Source: Neoroseomonas oryzicola
GTDB lineage: Bacteria; Pseudomonadota; Alphaproteobacteria; Acetobacterales; Acetobacteraceae
Direction of reading: 5' to 3'
Length of the DNA stretch: 64,000 nt
Assembly: GCF_012163135.1 (NCBI RefSeq)
Contig: NZ_JAAVUP010000001.1
Coordinates: 806,001 to 870,000, forward strand
The notes beneath the pieces are model-generated. The model ran no database searches. It worked only from the letters and a program-made list of their open reading frames with translations, and was not told the origin of the DNA. Of the stretch, positions 43,519 to 52,685 are shown piece after piece. The position numbers were made by a program, and so were the translations under genes. The first letter of the stretch is position 1. Each line of letters starts with the position of its first letter.

Positions 43519-44670
43519 ATGCCCGACGGCACGCCCCATCGTCTCCCCCCCATGGGTGAGGCCTTTGCCCTTCCCCCCGCCGCCCGCAAGGGCCGCGGCG
43601 CCGGCCTGAACCCTGCCATCCGCTTCGAAACATCCTCCCGCGAGGCCTTCGACGACGGCTGGGGCACGCTCGAAGCCGCCTTCGCCGACCTGCCTCCCCT
43701 GCCCACCACGCTGACCCCCGACAAGTCGAAATCGGCGCTCGCCTGGAACGAGAGCCCCGATATCGGCTTCGACCGCGCCGTGAACCCCTATCGCGGCTGC
43801 GAGCATGGCTGCGTCTACTGCTACGCCCGGCCCTCCCACGCCTATCTGGGCCTCTCCCCCGGCCTCGACTTCGAGACGCGGCTGATCTTCAAGCCCGAGG
43901 TCGCCGCGCTGCTCGAGAAGGAACTCCGCAAGCCCGGCTACGATCCGCGGCCGATCGCGCTCGGGTCCAACACCGACCCCTACCAGCCCGTCGAGCGCAC
44001 GCTGAAGCTGACGCGCGCGGTGCTGGAAGTGCTCGATCGCTTCAACCATCCCGTCACCATCGTGACCAAGTCGGCGGGCGTGCTGCGCGACCTCGACATC
44101 CTCGCCGCCATGGCGAAGCGCAACCTGGCGCGGGTCTGCCTGTCGATCACCACGCTCGATCCGCGCCTCGCGCGCATCATGGAACCCCGCGCCGCCTCCC
44201 CCGAGCGGCGCCTGGCCGCGGTGCGCGACCTCGCCGCCGCGGGCGTGCCGGCCGCCGTGCTCGCCGCGCCGATGATCCCGGGCGTGAACGACGCGGAACT
44301 CGAGACCATCCTCGAACGCGCCGCCGCCGCCGGCGCAACCCATGCCGGCTATGTGCTGCTGCGCCTGCCGCTCGAGATCAAGCAGCTCTTCGAGGACTGG
44401 CTGGCCCGCCACATGCCGGACCGCGCGGCGCGCGTGCTCTCGCTGATCCGCCAGACACGCGGCGGCGCCCTGTATGACAGCCGCTTCGGGGTGCGCCAGA
44501 AGGGCACCGGCGCCTACGCCGACCTGCTCGCGCAACGCTTCGCGGTCGCCGCGCGGCGGCTGAACCTGGAACGCCGCGGCGGCGGGGTGGGCAACCTCGA
44601 CTGCACGCAGTTCCGCGTGCCGGATGCGGCGAGGAAGGCACCACAGACGGCGCAACTGGCGCTGTTCTGA
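43519..44670 (+). CDS. PA0069-family radical SAM protein, SOS-controlled
   Basis: 383 residues. The radical SAM cluster motif is RGCEHGCVYCYARPSHAYLG (CxxxCxYC), in the SplB-like class. It is followed by LGSNTDPYQPVERTLKLTRAVLEVL, VTIVTKSAGVLRDLDIL and LARVCLSITTLDPRLARIMEPRAASPERRL. The N-terminal segment (RGRGAGLNPAIRFE) is typical of the PA0069 family. In Pseudomonas aeruginosa PA0069 is, as I recall, a LexA-regulon gene. Here two perfect alphaproteobacterial LexA boxes precede the start, so DNA-damage induction is strongly suggested. The exact reaction is unknown; a DNA lesion-related radical repair is an inference. Confidence 0.93.
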   Translation: MPDGTPHRLPPMGEAFALPPAARKGRGAGLNPAIRFETSSREAFDDGWGTLEAAFADLPPLPTTLTPDKSKSALAWNESPDIGFDRAVNPYRGCEHGCVYCYARPSHAYLGLSPGLDFETRLIFKPEVAALLEKELRKPGYDPRPIALGSNTDPYQPVERTLKLTRAVLEVLDRFNHPVTIVTKSAGVLRDLDILAAMAKRNLARVCLSITTLDPRLARIMEPRAASPERRLAAVRDLAAAGVPAAVLAAPMIPGVNDAELETILERAAAAGATHAGYVLLRLPLEIKQLFEDWLARHMPDRAARVLSLIRQTRGGALYDSRFGVRQKGTGAYADLLAQRFAVAARRLNLERRGGGVGNLDCTQFRVPDAARKAPQTAQLALF

Positions 44671-44679
44671 GCGGCGCGC

Positions 44680-44900
44680 GGAGAGGGGCTTTGCCCCTCT
44701 CCGGACCTCACCCCACCAAAGGCCAAAGGGCCTTTGGAAACCTCGAGATTCATCGGGGAATTCGGGGAGGGGCATCGTCAGCGTGCGTGGCGTGACGGGC
44801 CCGCCATGCCCCTCCCCGAATTCCCCGACCAAGTCCTGGTGTCCAGAGGCCTTTCGGCCTCTGGCGGGTGGGGGTCCGGGGGAGGGCAGCGCCCTCCCCC
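44680..44900. repeat. Symmetric composite of extragenic palindromic repeats
   Basis: Five stems fill the gap between convergent genes: 44680-44702 (10-bp arms), 44716-44737 (9-bp arms), a perfect 23-bp inverted pair at 44753-44775 and 44806-44828, 44843-44864 (9-bp arms) and 44878-44900 (10-bp arms). The left 73 nt (44680-44752) and the reverse complement of the right 72 nt (44829-44900) align with roughly 75% identity by eye. The whole is therefore two inverted copies of one extragenic element about a centre near 44790. It probably works as a bidirectional terminator. Confidence 0.8.
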
Positions 44901-44918
44901 GCCCGCCCCGGGCCAGCC

Positions 44919-45458
44919 TCACGCCGCCTTCAGGTGTTCCTTCAGCCGCGGCATCAGCTCCACGAGGTTGCAGGGCCGGTGCCGGCTGTCGAGCTGGAAC
45001 TTCAGGATGTCGTCCCAGGCGTCCTTGCAGGCGCCGGTCGAGCCCGGCAGCGCGAACAGGTAGGTCCCGTCAGCGACGCCGCCGAGTGCCCGCGACTGCA
45101 TCGTGGAGGTGCCGATCTTCGCGTAGCTCAGCATCCGAAACAGCTCGCCGAAGCCCTCGATCTCCTTCTCGAGCACGCGCTTGAAGGCCTCGGGCGTCAC
45201 GTCGCGGCCGGTGATGCCGGTGCCGCCGGTGGTGATGACGCAGTCGACCTTGGGATCGGCGATCCAGCGGCGCAGCGTGGCTTCGATCAGGTCGGCCTCG
45301 TCCTTCACGATCTCCCGCGCGACGCAGTGGTGGCCACCGGCCTCGATGCGGTCCTGCAGCGTCTGGCCGGAACGGTCGGTCGACAGGTCGCGCGTGTCGC
45401 TCACCGTGAGCACGGCGATGTTCACGGGAAGGAAGGGAAGGGATTCGTCGATCGGCAT
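44919..45458 (-). CDS. moaB: Molybdenum cofactor biosynthesis protein B
   Basis: 179 residues of the MoaB/Mog fold, acting in molybdopterin adenylylation. Motifs: NIAVLTVSDTRDLSTDRSG, DCVITTGGTGITGRDVTPEAF and TYLFALPGSTGACKDAWDDIL, which form the molybdopterin-binding pocket. GGAGG precedes the ATG. No other moa or moe gene lies in the window. Confidence 0.95.
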   Translation of the reverse strand: MPIDESLPFLPVNIAVLTVSDTRDLSTDRSGQTLQDRIEAGGHHCVAREIVKDEADLIEATLRRWIADPKVDCVITTGGTGITGRDVTPEAFKRVLEKEIEGFGELFRMLSYAKIGTSTMQSRALGGVADGTYLFALPGSTGACKDAWDDILKFQLDSRHRPCNLVELMPRLKEHLKAA

Positions 45459-45515
45459 GGCATCCTCCGCGGATCGTGCCTCACCATGGGCGCCCGGGGG
45501 CCGCGCCGCAACGGC

Positions 45516-46331
45516 TCACCCCCCGCGCGCGGCGCGGATCTGGGCCACGGCGGCGGCGACGCGCATGGCGAGCAGTGCCTCGCCGCGCGCGACCGAGGCG
45601 CGGGACGGATCCCCGGTCGCACCGGTCGCGGGCACCTCCTCCACCCGCGCCGGCAGGCGGGACAGGCGCACGCCGGCCGGATGAACCGACATCAGTTCGG
45701 AGGTGTCCTCGATCCCGGCATGGGTGCCGATGGTCGCCTCAGTCTCGCCCTGCTGCTTCAGCCAGGCGTCCTGCTCGGCGGTCGTCGTGTAGTAGCGGTC
45801 GACCGCGAGGACCCGCACGCCCTGCCGACGCCATTCGGCCGTCAGCCGCGACGCGACCGTGGCCTGCGGCCGCTGGCTGCCGCCATGGTCGCCGATGAAG
45901 CAGATCAGCCGGAAGCCCGAGCCGCGCAGGCTGCGGGCGATGCCGTCGAGCATCCCGGCGAAGGCGTCCTCCGTCACGCCGATGGTGCCGGGGAAGCGTA
46001 GGTGTCCCTCGGGCGGATCGAAGCGGCCCTGAGGGGCGAAGGGCAGGACGGGAATGGTCAGCGCATCGCCCAGTTCCCCGGCGATCCGGCGCGCCGCGTG
46101 CCGCACGATGTGGTCGTGCTTGCCGAGGATCATGTGCGCGCCGTTCTGCTCGAGCCCGCCGCTCGGCACGATCACGGTCCGCTTGCCGCCGGCGACGGCG
46201 TCGCGCACCTCCGGCCAGGTCATTTCGGCGATGTCGAGGCCCGGCGCCGCCGTCTCCGCCCGGACGAGGGCGGGCAGCGCGGCGGCCAGCGCGGCCCCGG
46301 CCGCGAGCGCCCGGCGTCCCGGCGCGCTCAT
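45516..46331 (-). CDS. Secreted creatininase-family amidohydrolase
   Basis: The creatininase fold uses two metals: here Glu and His in VPSGGLEQNGAHMILGKHDHIV, then FIGDHGGSQRPQ and GTHAGIEDTSELM. The start MSAPGRRALAAGAALAAALPALVRAETA gives an apparent signal peptide, which is unusual since relatives such as MftE and FAPy deformylase are cytoplasmic. 271 residues in all. The substrate is unknown. If the N-terminus really is a signal, it would be a periplasmic amidase. It diverges from the desaturase-like gene. Confidence 0.82.
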   Translation of the reverse strand: MSAPGRRALAAGAALAAALPALVRAETAAPGLDIAEMTWPEVRDAVAGGKRTVIVPSGGLEQNGAHMILGKHDHIVRHAARRIAGELGDALTIPVLPFAPQGRFDPPEGHLRFPGTIGVTEDAFAGMLDGIARSLRGSGFRLICFIGDHGGSQRPQATVASRLTAEWRRQGVRVLAVDRYYTTTAEQDAWLKQQGETEATIGTHAGIEDTSELMSVHPAGVRLSRLPARVEEVPATGATGDPSRASVARGEALLAMRVAAAVAQIRAARGG

Positions 46332-46414
46332 GTGGCCCCCGGGGTGCGAAGACCCTTCCCAGGCGCGGGCCGAGTATGGGATTCCTGCCATGGCATGACG
46401 ATCGATCCGACGCG

Positions 46415-47344
46415 ATGAACTGGTCCGAGTATGATCCGCTGACGGCGACCTGGAACTGGCTCGCCTCGATCCCGCATATCCTGACAGACCCTGCCTCCCC
46501 CTTCTGGTGGCCGAGCATCATCGTCGCGCTGCTGGGCCTCGGCGTCGCTGCCTGGGCGACCGGGATGAGCCTGCGCGAGGTGCGGCGCGAGGCGATGTCC
46601 TGCGGCGGCACGCGCTTCTGGAAGCAGTTGCCCGTCGATGTCGGGCTGATGGTGGTGAATTCGGCGATCCCGTTCCTGGCCGGGCCGGTGCTGCTCCTGG
46701 TCAGCGCGCTGGGGGCGACCTTCGGCTACCTGCTGATGGCGCCGGTCTTCGGCGTGCCGGAACCCGGCGCGCGCTTCGACCATCCGGCGGCGATGGTGCT
46801 GGCGGCGCTGGTCGCCTTCGCGATGGGCGACTTCGCGCTGTATTGGACGCACCGGATCTTCCATCGATTCCCGCTCCTGTGGCGCGCGCACAAGATGCAC
46901 CACGTGCCGGAGATCCTGACACCCTTCACCGCCTTCCGCTTCTGGCCGCACGAACAGATCGTCCATATCGCCGCATCAACCTTCATGAACGGCCTCGGCC
47001 TCGGGCTGATGACGACGATGTTCGGGGCGAGCGTGACGCCGATGACGCTGCTCGGGGTGAACGCCTTCTCGCTGGTATGGAACCTGGCCTTCGCGCATCT
47101 GCGCCACAGCCACGTTGCCCTGCCCTTCCCGCGCTGGCTGTCGCATGTGCTGGTCAGCCCGCACATGCACCAGGTCCATCATTCGGTCGAGGAACGCCAC
47201 CACGACCGCAACTACGCGACCGTCTTCGCGCTTTGGGACTGGATCTTCGGCTCGCTCTACATCCCGCATCCAAAGGAACGCTTCCGTTTCGGCGTCGAGG
47301 AAGCCGCCCCCGAGCCCGCCGCGGTGCCCGCCACGCCGCGCTGA
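46415..47344 (+). CDS. Sterol desaturase / fatty acid hydroxylase family protein
   Basis: A membrane di-iron oxygenase of about 309 residues with 4-6 helices. The histidine cluster is complete: HRIFHR (HxxxH), RAHKMHHVPE (HxxHH), HLRHSHV, and HMHQVHHSVEERHHDRNYAT. The start MNWSEYDPLTATWNW is chosen by homology; an in-frame ATG 39 nt upstream is possible and neither has a clear ribosome site. Substrates in the family are sterols, hopanoids or fatty acids; undecided. Confidence 0.9.
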   Translation: MNWSEYDPLTATWNWLASIPHILTDPASPFWWPSIIVALLGLGVAAWATGMSLREVRREAMSCGGTRFWKQLPVDVGLMVVNSAIPFLAGPVLLLVSALGATFGYLLMAPVFGVPEPGARFDHPAAMVLAALVAFAMGDFALYWTHRIFHRFPLLWRAHKMHHVPEILTPFTAFRFWPHEQIVHIAASTFMNGLGLGLMTTMFGASVTPMTLLGVNAFSLVWNLAFAHLRHSHVALPFPRWLSHVLVSPHMHQVHHSVEERHHDRNYATVFALWDWIFGSLYIPHPKERFRFGVEEAAPEPAAVPATPR

Positions 47345-47347
47345 GGC

Positions 47348-49147
47348 TCAGTGCAGGGTCGCGCCGCGCCGGCCAGCCTGGGCGAGCAGTTCCTCCGCCC
47401 CCACGAAGCGCGGGAAGGCACCGCGGGCCAGCGCCTCGAGGCTCGGCGTGGGCAGGTTCAGCCGCGAAGCGTAGATCCAGGAATAGGCGAGCACGCGCTG
47501 GACATAGACCCGCGTCTCCTCGACCGGGATCGCCTCGATGAACAGGAAGGGATCGACGCGGTGCCGCGCGGCGGGCAGCCAGCGCGCGAGGTTGCCCGGG
47601 CCGGCATTGTAGGCGGCAAGCAGCCGGATCAGGTCGCCCTGCACCGCCTCGTGGTTCGCGAGGTAGAGCATGTAGCGCTGCCCGATCTCGAGCGAGAGCG
47701 CCGGATCGTGCAGGCGCTGCGCGCCCTCGCCCCGGAAGGACGGGTCGTTGGCGACATAGGCCGCGGTGGAGGGCATGACCTGCAGCAGTCCGCGCGCGCC
47801 GGCGCGGGAGACCGCCGCCGGATCGAAGTTCGATTCCTGCCGGGCCATGGCGTAGAGCAGCGAGGGATCGACGCGGAACCCCTGCGCAGGCTCAAGGCGC
47901 GGCAGGGGGAAGCGCGCGAGGTCCCGCGGCCGCCCGTCCGCCCCCTGCGCCAGCCCGGCGAGCTGCGCGCCGAGCGAAGTCAGCCCCGCGCGCTGCGCCG
48001 TCGTCAGCATCGCCGCCAGCAGCGCCGCATTGCCGCGCGCGGCGGGCCACAGCGCGCGCAGCTCGGCCTCCGCGCGGTCCTGCTGGCCGATCTGCAGCAG
48101 CGCGAGCGCGCGCCACCCGCCCGCGGTTTCGGCCAAGGCCGTCACCGCGCCATCGCCCCCGCTGTCGCCCTGCCAGGCGAACCCCGGCGCGAGGCCCAGG
48201 GCGCGCCGGGCCAGCAGCCCATGGAAGGTGCGCGGTTCCTGCGCCGCCTGCAGCATCCAGGGGACGTAGTTCTGCGGCCGGCGGGCGCGGATCGCCGCCC
48301 GCGCCGTCCAGAAGGCGGCCGAGGCGCGCGCGGCGGCCGATCCGGCCTCGGCCCGCGCCGCGGTCTCGAAATAGGGCAGCGCGACTTCGTAGCGGCCCAG
48401 CCCCCAGGCGGCGAGGCCCGCCGCGAAGGCCGCGCGGCCCGTGCGGTCCAGCCGGCCTCGCGCGACCTCGGACGCCATGCGGAAGGCCGCGACATCCTCC
48501 CCGCGGCGGAACAGAGCGAGGGCGATGTCGGCCCGCAGCGCGGCCGCATAGGCCGGCGTCATGCCGCGCGTGCGGCGGATCAGGTCCAGCGCCCCGCGCG
48601 TGTCGCCCGACGCCGCCCTTTCGCGCACGGTGCGATCGAGCGCCGGGTTGCGCGCGAAGCCACGCGAGACGCCCTCGCGTTCCTCGGGGACGGCGTCGCC
48701 ATCCTCGGGCGATGCCGCCTCGGCCGGCGCCGGCGGCAGCGTCGCACCCTGCGGCGAGAGGCTCACCAGCAGGGCGTGGATCGCGGGCGCGTCGGGCAGG
48801 TCGCCATGGCGGGCAAGCCAGGCGCGCGCATCATCGGCGCGCGGCGTCTCGGCCCCCGGCCGCAGCCAGCGGTCGGCGAGGATATGGCCATCGAGGCGAT
48901 GGTCGCGCAGCGCCTCCTGCTCGCGCCGCGCCGCCGCCAGATCGCCGGCGGCCTGCAGCTGGAAGATGCGCACCAGCCGCGCCGCGTCGGGCGCGGCGAG
49001 GGGTCGTGGCAAGGCGGCTCCCGCGGAGGTGCGGGGGGCGCCTGATGCGGTCTGGTCGGCCCGTTGCGCCGCGGCCGGGAGGGGGGCCCCGAACCACAGC
49101 GGCGCGCCGATCATGGCCACGAAGGCAGGCGGGGCGCGCCGGACCAT
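47348..49147 (-). CDS. slt: Soluble lytic murein transglycosylase
   Basis: 599 residues. A signal peptide (MVRRAPPAFVAMIGAPLWFGAPLPAAAQRA) favours the start at 49147; an ATG at 49165 is an alternative. A long alpha-superhelical U-domain with repeated Ala-rich helices (about 60-430) precedes the SLT domain, with catalytic Glu in AMARQESNFDPAAVSRAGARGLLQVMPSTA, then LAAYNAGPGNLARWLP and VEETRVYVQRVLAYSWIYASRL. It cleaves glycan strands, forming 1,6-anhydro-muropeptides. It converges with the hydroxylase gene (3 nt gap). Confidence 0.93.
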   Translation of the reverse strand: MVRRAPPAFVAMIGAPLWFGAPLPAAAQRADQTASGAPRTSAGAALPRPLAAPDAARLVRIFQLQAAGDLAAARREQEALRDHRLDGHILADRWLRPGAETPRADDARAWLARHGDLPDAPAIHALLVSLSPQGATLPPAPAEAASPEDGDAVPEEREGVSRGFARNPALDRTVRERAASGDTRGALDLIRRTRGMTPAYAAALRADIALALFRRGEDVAAFRMASEVARGRLDRTGRAAFAAGLAAWGLGRYEVALPYFETAARAEAGSAAARASAAFWTARAAIRARRPQNYVPWMLQAAQEPRTFHGLLARRALGLAPGFAWQGDSGGDGAVTALAETAGGWRALALLQIGQQDRAEAELRALWPAARGNAALLAAMLTTAQRAGLTSLGAQLAGLAQGADGRPRDLARFPLPRLEPAQGFRVDPSLLYAMARQESNFDPAAVSRAGARGLLQVMPSTAAYVANDPSFRGEGAQRLHDPALSLEIGQRYMLYLANHEAVQGDLIRLLAAYNAGPGNLARWLPAARHRVDPFLFIEAIPVEETRVYVQRVLAYSWIYASRLNLPTPSLEALARGAFPRFVGAEELLAQAGRRGATLH

Positions 49148-49289
49148 GGGGCAGATCGCTCGCATGGCGACTCGGCAGTAACGACCGCTTATCGCCGCGC
49201 GCAACTCCGATTGCCGAGACGAAAGCCACGCCCTGAGACGGCCTACCACGGATCAGTCACTTGGGGGGCGTCCTGCAGACTGCGTCTCG

Positions 49290-50102
49290 TCAACTTTCTT
49301 GCGAGGCCGCATCAAGTGTGCGCCGCAGCATGATCAGATCGGCCCAGGCGTCGCGCTTGGCGGCCGGCGTGCGCAGCAGATAGGCCGGGTGCAGCGTGGC
49401 CAGCGCCGGCACCTCGCCCAGGCCTTCCACGGCGATGCGGTGCCACTTGCCGCGCAGCCGGGTGATGCCGTCCTTTGCCCGCAGCAGCGTCTTGGCCGAG
49501 ACGCCGCCCAGCATCACCACGTGTCGCGGCCGCGCCAGCGCGATGTGGCGCAGCACGAAGGGCAGGAACAGGTTGATCTCGGCATCCGTCGGCGTGCGGT
49601 TCCCCGGCGGGCGCCAGGGCAGGATGTTGGTGATGTAGAAGCCGCCCTCGTCCCGCTTCAGCCCGATCGAGGCGAGCATCCGGTCGAGCAATTGCCCCGA
49701 CGGGCCGACGAAGGGGCGGCCGAGCCGGTCCTCCTCGGCGCCGGGCGCCTCGCCGATGAGCATCAGGCGGCTGTCCGGCGCGCCGTCGGCGAAGACCAGG
49801 TTCGTCGCCGTCTCGCGCAGGGCCGAACCGTCGAAGGCGGCGATGGCCGCCCGCAGCGCTTCAAGGCTGCCGGCCGCGGCGGCGGCCTCCGTGGCGCGGG
49901 TCGTGGCCGGGGTCGCCGGTGCGACCGGAACGGCCGCAATCGGCCGCGGCGGCGGCGCGGCGCGTTCGGCCGGCGCGGCCGACGGCGGGGTGGCGGCGCG
50001 CGGCGGGGAACGGTCCGGCGGCGCGTCTTCCAGCGCCTCCTCCGCCCCCCAGTCCAGTTGCAGCGCCAAGGCCGCGAGAAGCGCCGCCCGATCGTGCTCC
50101 AT
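49290..50102 (-). CDS. Family-4-type uracil-DNA glycosylase lacking all cysteines
   Basis: 270 residues. The N-terminal 80 are low-complexity Ala/Pro. The glycosylase part has motif 1 [29 protein letters not shown], then [17 protein letters not shown] and the HPAYLL motif. Family-4 enzymes normally hold a 4Fe-4S cluster by four cysteines; this protein has no cysteine at all ([12 protein letters not shown] and [12 protein letters not shown] replace the usual positions). A cluster-free relative has been described from Bradyrhizobium, to my recollection. Removal of uracil is likely. The start is uncertain by a few codons (ATG at 50111 possible). Confidence 0.87.
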   Translation of the reverse strand: MEHDRAALLAALALQLDWGAEEALEDAPPDRSPPRAATPPSAAPAERAAPPPRPIAAVPVAPATPATTRATEAAAAAGSLEALRAAIAAFDGSALRETATNLVFADGAPDSRLMLIGEAPGAEEDRLGRPFVGPSGQLLDRMLASIGLKRDEGGFYITNILPWRPPGNRTPTDAEINLFLPFVLRHIALARPRHVVMLGGVSAKTLLRAKDGITRLRGKWHRIAVEGLGEVPALATLHPAYLLRTPAAKRDAWADLIMLRRTLDAASQES

Positions 50103-50187
50103 CGCGGCCATATCGGGCCTTGGCGGGGTTCCGCGCAACCCAGCCTGCCGCTACATGGAACGCAACACGCAAGGGGAATGCAGGCGG

Positions 50188-51816
50188 ATGGCCGAAGACC
50201 GCGAATCCATGGAATTCGACGTGCTGGTGGTGGGGGGCGGCCCGGCCGGCCTCGCCGCGGCGATCCGGCTCAAGCAGCTCAACCCCGATGCCGCCGTCTG
50301 CCTGATCGAGAAGGGCAGCGAAATCGGGGCGCACACCCTCTCGGGCGCCGTGCTCGAGCCCCGCGCGCTCGACGAGTTGATCCCGGACTGGCGCGACGAT
50401 CCGCCGGCGCTGGCGACGCCGGCGAAGGACGACCGCTTCATGCTGCTGACGGCCACCAAGGCCTACAAGCTGCCGACGCCGCCGCAGATGCACAACGAGG
50501 GCAACTACATCGTCTCGCTGGGCAATGTGTGCCGCTGGCTCGGCGCCAAGGCCGAGGCGATGGGGGTCGAGATCTACCCGGGCTTCGCCGCCTCCGAGAC
50601 CATCATCGAGGACGGACAGGTGAAGGGCGTCGTCGCCGGCGTCATGGGCATCACCAGGGACGGCGAGGAAGGCCCGAACTACCAGCCGGGCATGGAGCTG
50701 CGCGCGACCTACACGCTGTTCGCCGAGGGCTGCCGGGGATCGCTCACCAAGAAGCTGTCCGAGACCTATGGCCTGCGCGAGGGCGTGCAGCCGCAGACCT
50801 ACGGGCTCGGCATCAAGGAACTGTGGGAGATCCCGAAGGAGAACCACACGCCGGGCCTGATCTGGCACAGCACCGGCTGGCCGCTGCCGAAGGACACCTA
50901 TGGGGGCTCCTGGCTCTACATGCTGGGCGAGAACCTGGTGTCGATCGGCTTCGTCGTCGGCCTCGACTACACCAACCCCTGGCTGTCGCCCTTCGAGGAA
51001 TTCCAGCGCTTCAAGCACCACCCGGCGGTCGCCGAGATGCTGAAGGGCGGCAAGCGCATCGCCTATGGCGCGCGCGCGCTGAACGAGGGCGGCTTCCAGT
51101 CCATCCCGAAGCTGGTCTTCCCGGGCGGGGCGATCATCGGCGACGCGGCGGGCTTCCTGAACGTGCCGAAGATCAAGGGCACGCACACCTCGATGAAGTC
51201 CGGCATGGTCGCCGCCGAAGCGATCGCCGAGGCGCTGAAGGCCGACCCGCGCCCGCCGGTGCTGGAAGCCTATCCGGCGATGCTGCGCGCCTCCTGGGTC
51301 TGGAGCGAGCTCGAGGCGGTGCGCAACATCCGCCCCGGCTTCGCGAAGTTCGGCTTCTGGGGCGGCATGATCAACGCCGCGCTCGAGACCTATGTCTTCC
51401 GCGGCAAGTCGCCCTGGACGCTCGCGCATCACGACGACCATTCGGTGCTGAGGAAGGCGTCCGAGGCGCCGAAGATCGAGTATCCGAAGCCCGATGGCGT
51501 GCTGTCCTTCGACCGGCTCTCCTCGGTGTTCCTGTCGAACACCAACCATGAGGAAGACCAGCCGGCGCACCTGAAGCTGAAGGATCCGTCGCGCTGGAAG
51601 GGCGTGAACTTCGACACCTTCGGCAGCCCCGAAAGCCGGTACTGCCCGGCCGGCGTCTATGAAGCGGTCGGCGTCGAGGAAGGCCAGCCGCGCCTGCAGA
51701 TCAACGCGCAGAACTGCGTGCACTGCAAGACGTGCGACATCAAGGATCCGACGCAGAACATCGACTGGTGCACGCCGGAAGGCGGCGGCGGGCCGAACTA
51801 CATCGGCGGGATGTGA
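50188..51816 (+). CDS. Electron transfer flavoprotein-ubiquinone oxidoreductase
   Basis: ETF-QO passes electrons from acyl-CoA and amine dehydrogenases, via ETF, to ubiquinone. 542 residues from MAEDRESMEFDVLVVGGGPAGLAAAIRLKQL (FAD site); in-frame ATGs at 50155 and 50209 are alternatives. The GAHTLSGAVLEPRAL segment and the membrane-dipping region are typical. The 4Fe-4S ligands are in RYCPAGVYE and NCVHCKTCDIKDPTQNIDW, with a final WCTPEGGGGPNY. It is peripheral to the inner membrane. A small membrane-protein gene starts within its stop codon. Confidence 0.95.
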   Translation: MAEDRESMEFDVLVVGGGPAGLAAAIRLKQLNPDAAVCLIEKGSEIGAHTLSGAVLEPRALDELIPDWRDDPPALATPAKDDRFMLLTATKAYKLPTPPQMHNEGNYIVSLGNVCRWLGAKAEAMGVEIYPGFAASETIIEDGQVKGVVAGVMGITRDGEEGPNYQPGMELRATYTLFAEGCRGSLTKKLSETYGLREGVQPQTYGLGIKELWEIPKENHTPGLIWHSTGWPLPKDTYGGSWLYMLGENLVSIGFVVGLDYTNPWLSPFEEFQRFKHHPAVAEMLKGGKRIAYGARALNEGGFQSIPKLVFPGGAIIGDAAGFLNVPKIKGTHTSMKSGMVAAEAIAEALKADPRPPVLEAYPAMLRASWVWSELEAVRNIRPGFAKFGFWGGMINAALETYVFRGKSPWTLAHHDDHSVLRKASEAPKIEYPKPDGVLSFDRLSSVFLSNTNHEEDQPAHLKLKDPSRWKGVNFDTFGSPESRYCPAGVYEAVGVEEGQPRLQINAQNCVHCKTCDIKDPTQNIDWCTPEGGGGPNYIGGM

Positions 51817-52043
51817 GCGAGGGATCCGGACCCGCGGCGACGCACCCTGTCATCGGGGTGCTGCGCGCGGGCGTGCTGCTCGGGCTGGGATGGGTCGCGG
51901 CGGCGGGGCTGGCCTGGGCGGCCTTCGGCGTCGGCTGGGGCGTGCTGCTGCTGGTGGTCTGGGTGCTGCTGCTGCGGCGGTTTCATGGAGCCTTGCAGAT
52001 CCTCGCCGAAGCGATACGGAAGGGGGCCGCATCATGGACCTGA
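51813..52043 (+). CDS. Small membrane protein coupled to ETF-QO
   Basis: 76 residues. The start codon is GTG, overlapping the ETF-QO stop by 4 nt (GTGA). Two hydrophobic segments (VIGVLRAGVLLGLGWVAAAGLAWAAFGV and GVLLLVVWVLLL) are followed by a basic amphipathic tail. I know no family. The overlap and the membrane profile support translation; it could anchor or regulate the oxidoreductase. Confidence 0.5.
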   Translation: MSEGSGPAATHPVIGVLRAGVLLGLGWVAAAGLAWAAFGVGWGVLLLVVWVLLLRRFHGALQILAEAIRKGAASWT

Positions 52044-52068
52044 GTCGCGGCGTCAGACGAGGAAACCC

Positions 52069-52677
52069 ATGCTCAAGATCCACGGCATCCCCCGCTCCCG
52101 CGCCTTCCGCTGCATCTGGGCGGCCGAGGAAGCGGGCCTCCCCTACGAGGTCGTCCCCCTCGGCTTCGCCCCCGGCTTCAAGCTCGAGCGTCCGCTCGCC
52201 ATCAACCCGAACAACAAGATCCCGGCGCTCGAGGATGGCTCGCTCGTGCTGTTCGAAAGCCTCGCGATCAACATGCACATCGCGCGCAAGGCCGGCGCGC
52301 CGCTGATGCCATCGGGCGACGATGCCTCCCGCGTGGACCAGTGGACCCTCTGGGCCGCGACGGAGGCCGAGCCGCACGTCATGCGGTGGTCCTACAACGC
52401 CTACCTGAAGCCCGAGGCCGAACGCGTCCCGGCCGAGGCCGCCGCCGGCAAGGAAGCGCTCGATGCCCGCCTCGCCGTGCTCGAGGCCGAGCTCGCCACC
52501 CGTCCCTACCTGCTGGGCGACGCCTTCACCGTGGCGGACCTCAACCTCGCCTCGGTGCTCTACGGCTCCTGGCTCAACGGCTACGACTACACGCGCTTCC
52601 CGAAGGTGAAGGCCTGGCTCGACGCCTGCCTGACCCGGCCGAAGGCGCTGGCGGCGCGCAAGCAGCGCGAAGGCTGA
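52069..52677 (+). CDS. Glutathione S-transferase
   Basis: 202 residues, with AGGAA before the ATG. The N-terminal thioredoxin-like domain has HGIPRSRAFRCIWAAEEAGLPYEVV, the cis-Pro region NKIPALEDGSLVLFESLAI, and a helical C-terminal domain with LLGDAFTVADLNLASVLYG. It conjugates glutathione to electrophiles or acts as a peroxidase; the substrate is unknown. Confidence 0.92.
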   Translation: MLKIHGIPRSRAFRCIWAAEEAGLPYEVVPLGFAPGFKLERPLAINPNNKIPALEDGSLVLFESLAINMHIARKAGAPLMPSGDDASRVDQWTLWAATEAEPHVMRWSYNAYLKPEAERVPAEAAAGKEALDARLAVLEAELATRPYLLGDAFTVADLNLASVLYGSWLNGYDYTRFPKVKAWLDACLTRPKALAARKQREG

Positions 52678-52685
52678 CCGAGTGC

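Noticed and set aside
49861-51723. 620-codon minus-strand frame
   Set aside because: Antisense to ETF-QO, which has complete FAD and Fe-S motifs.
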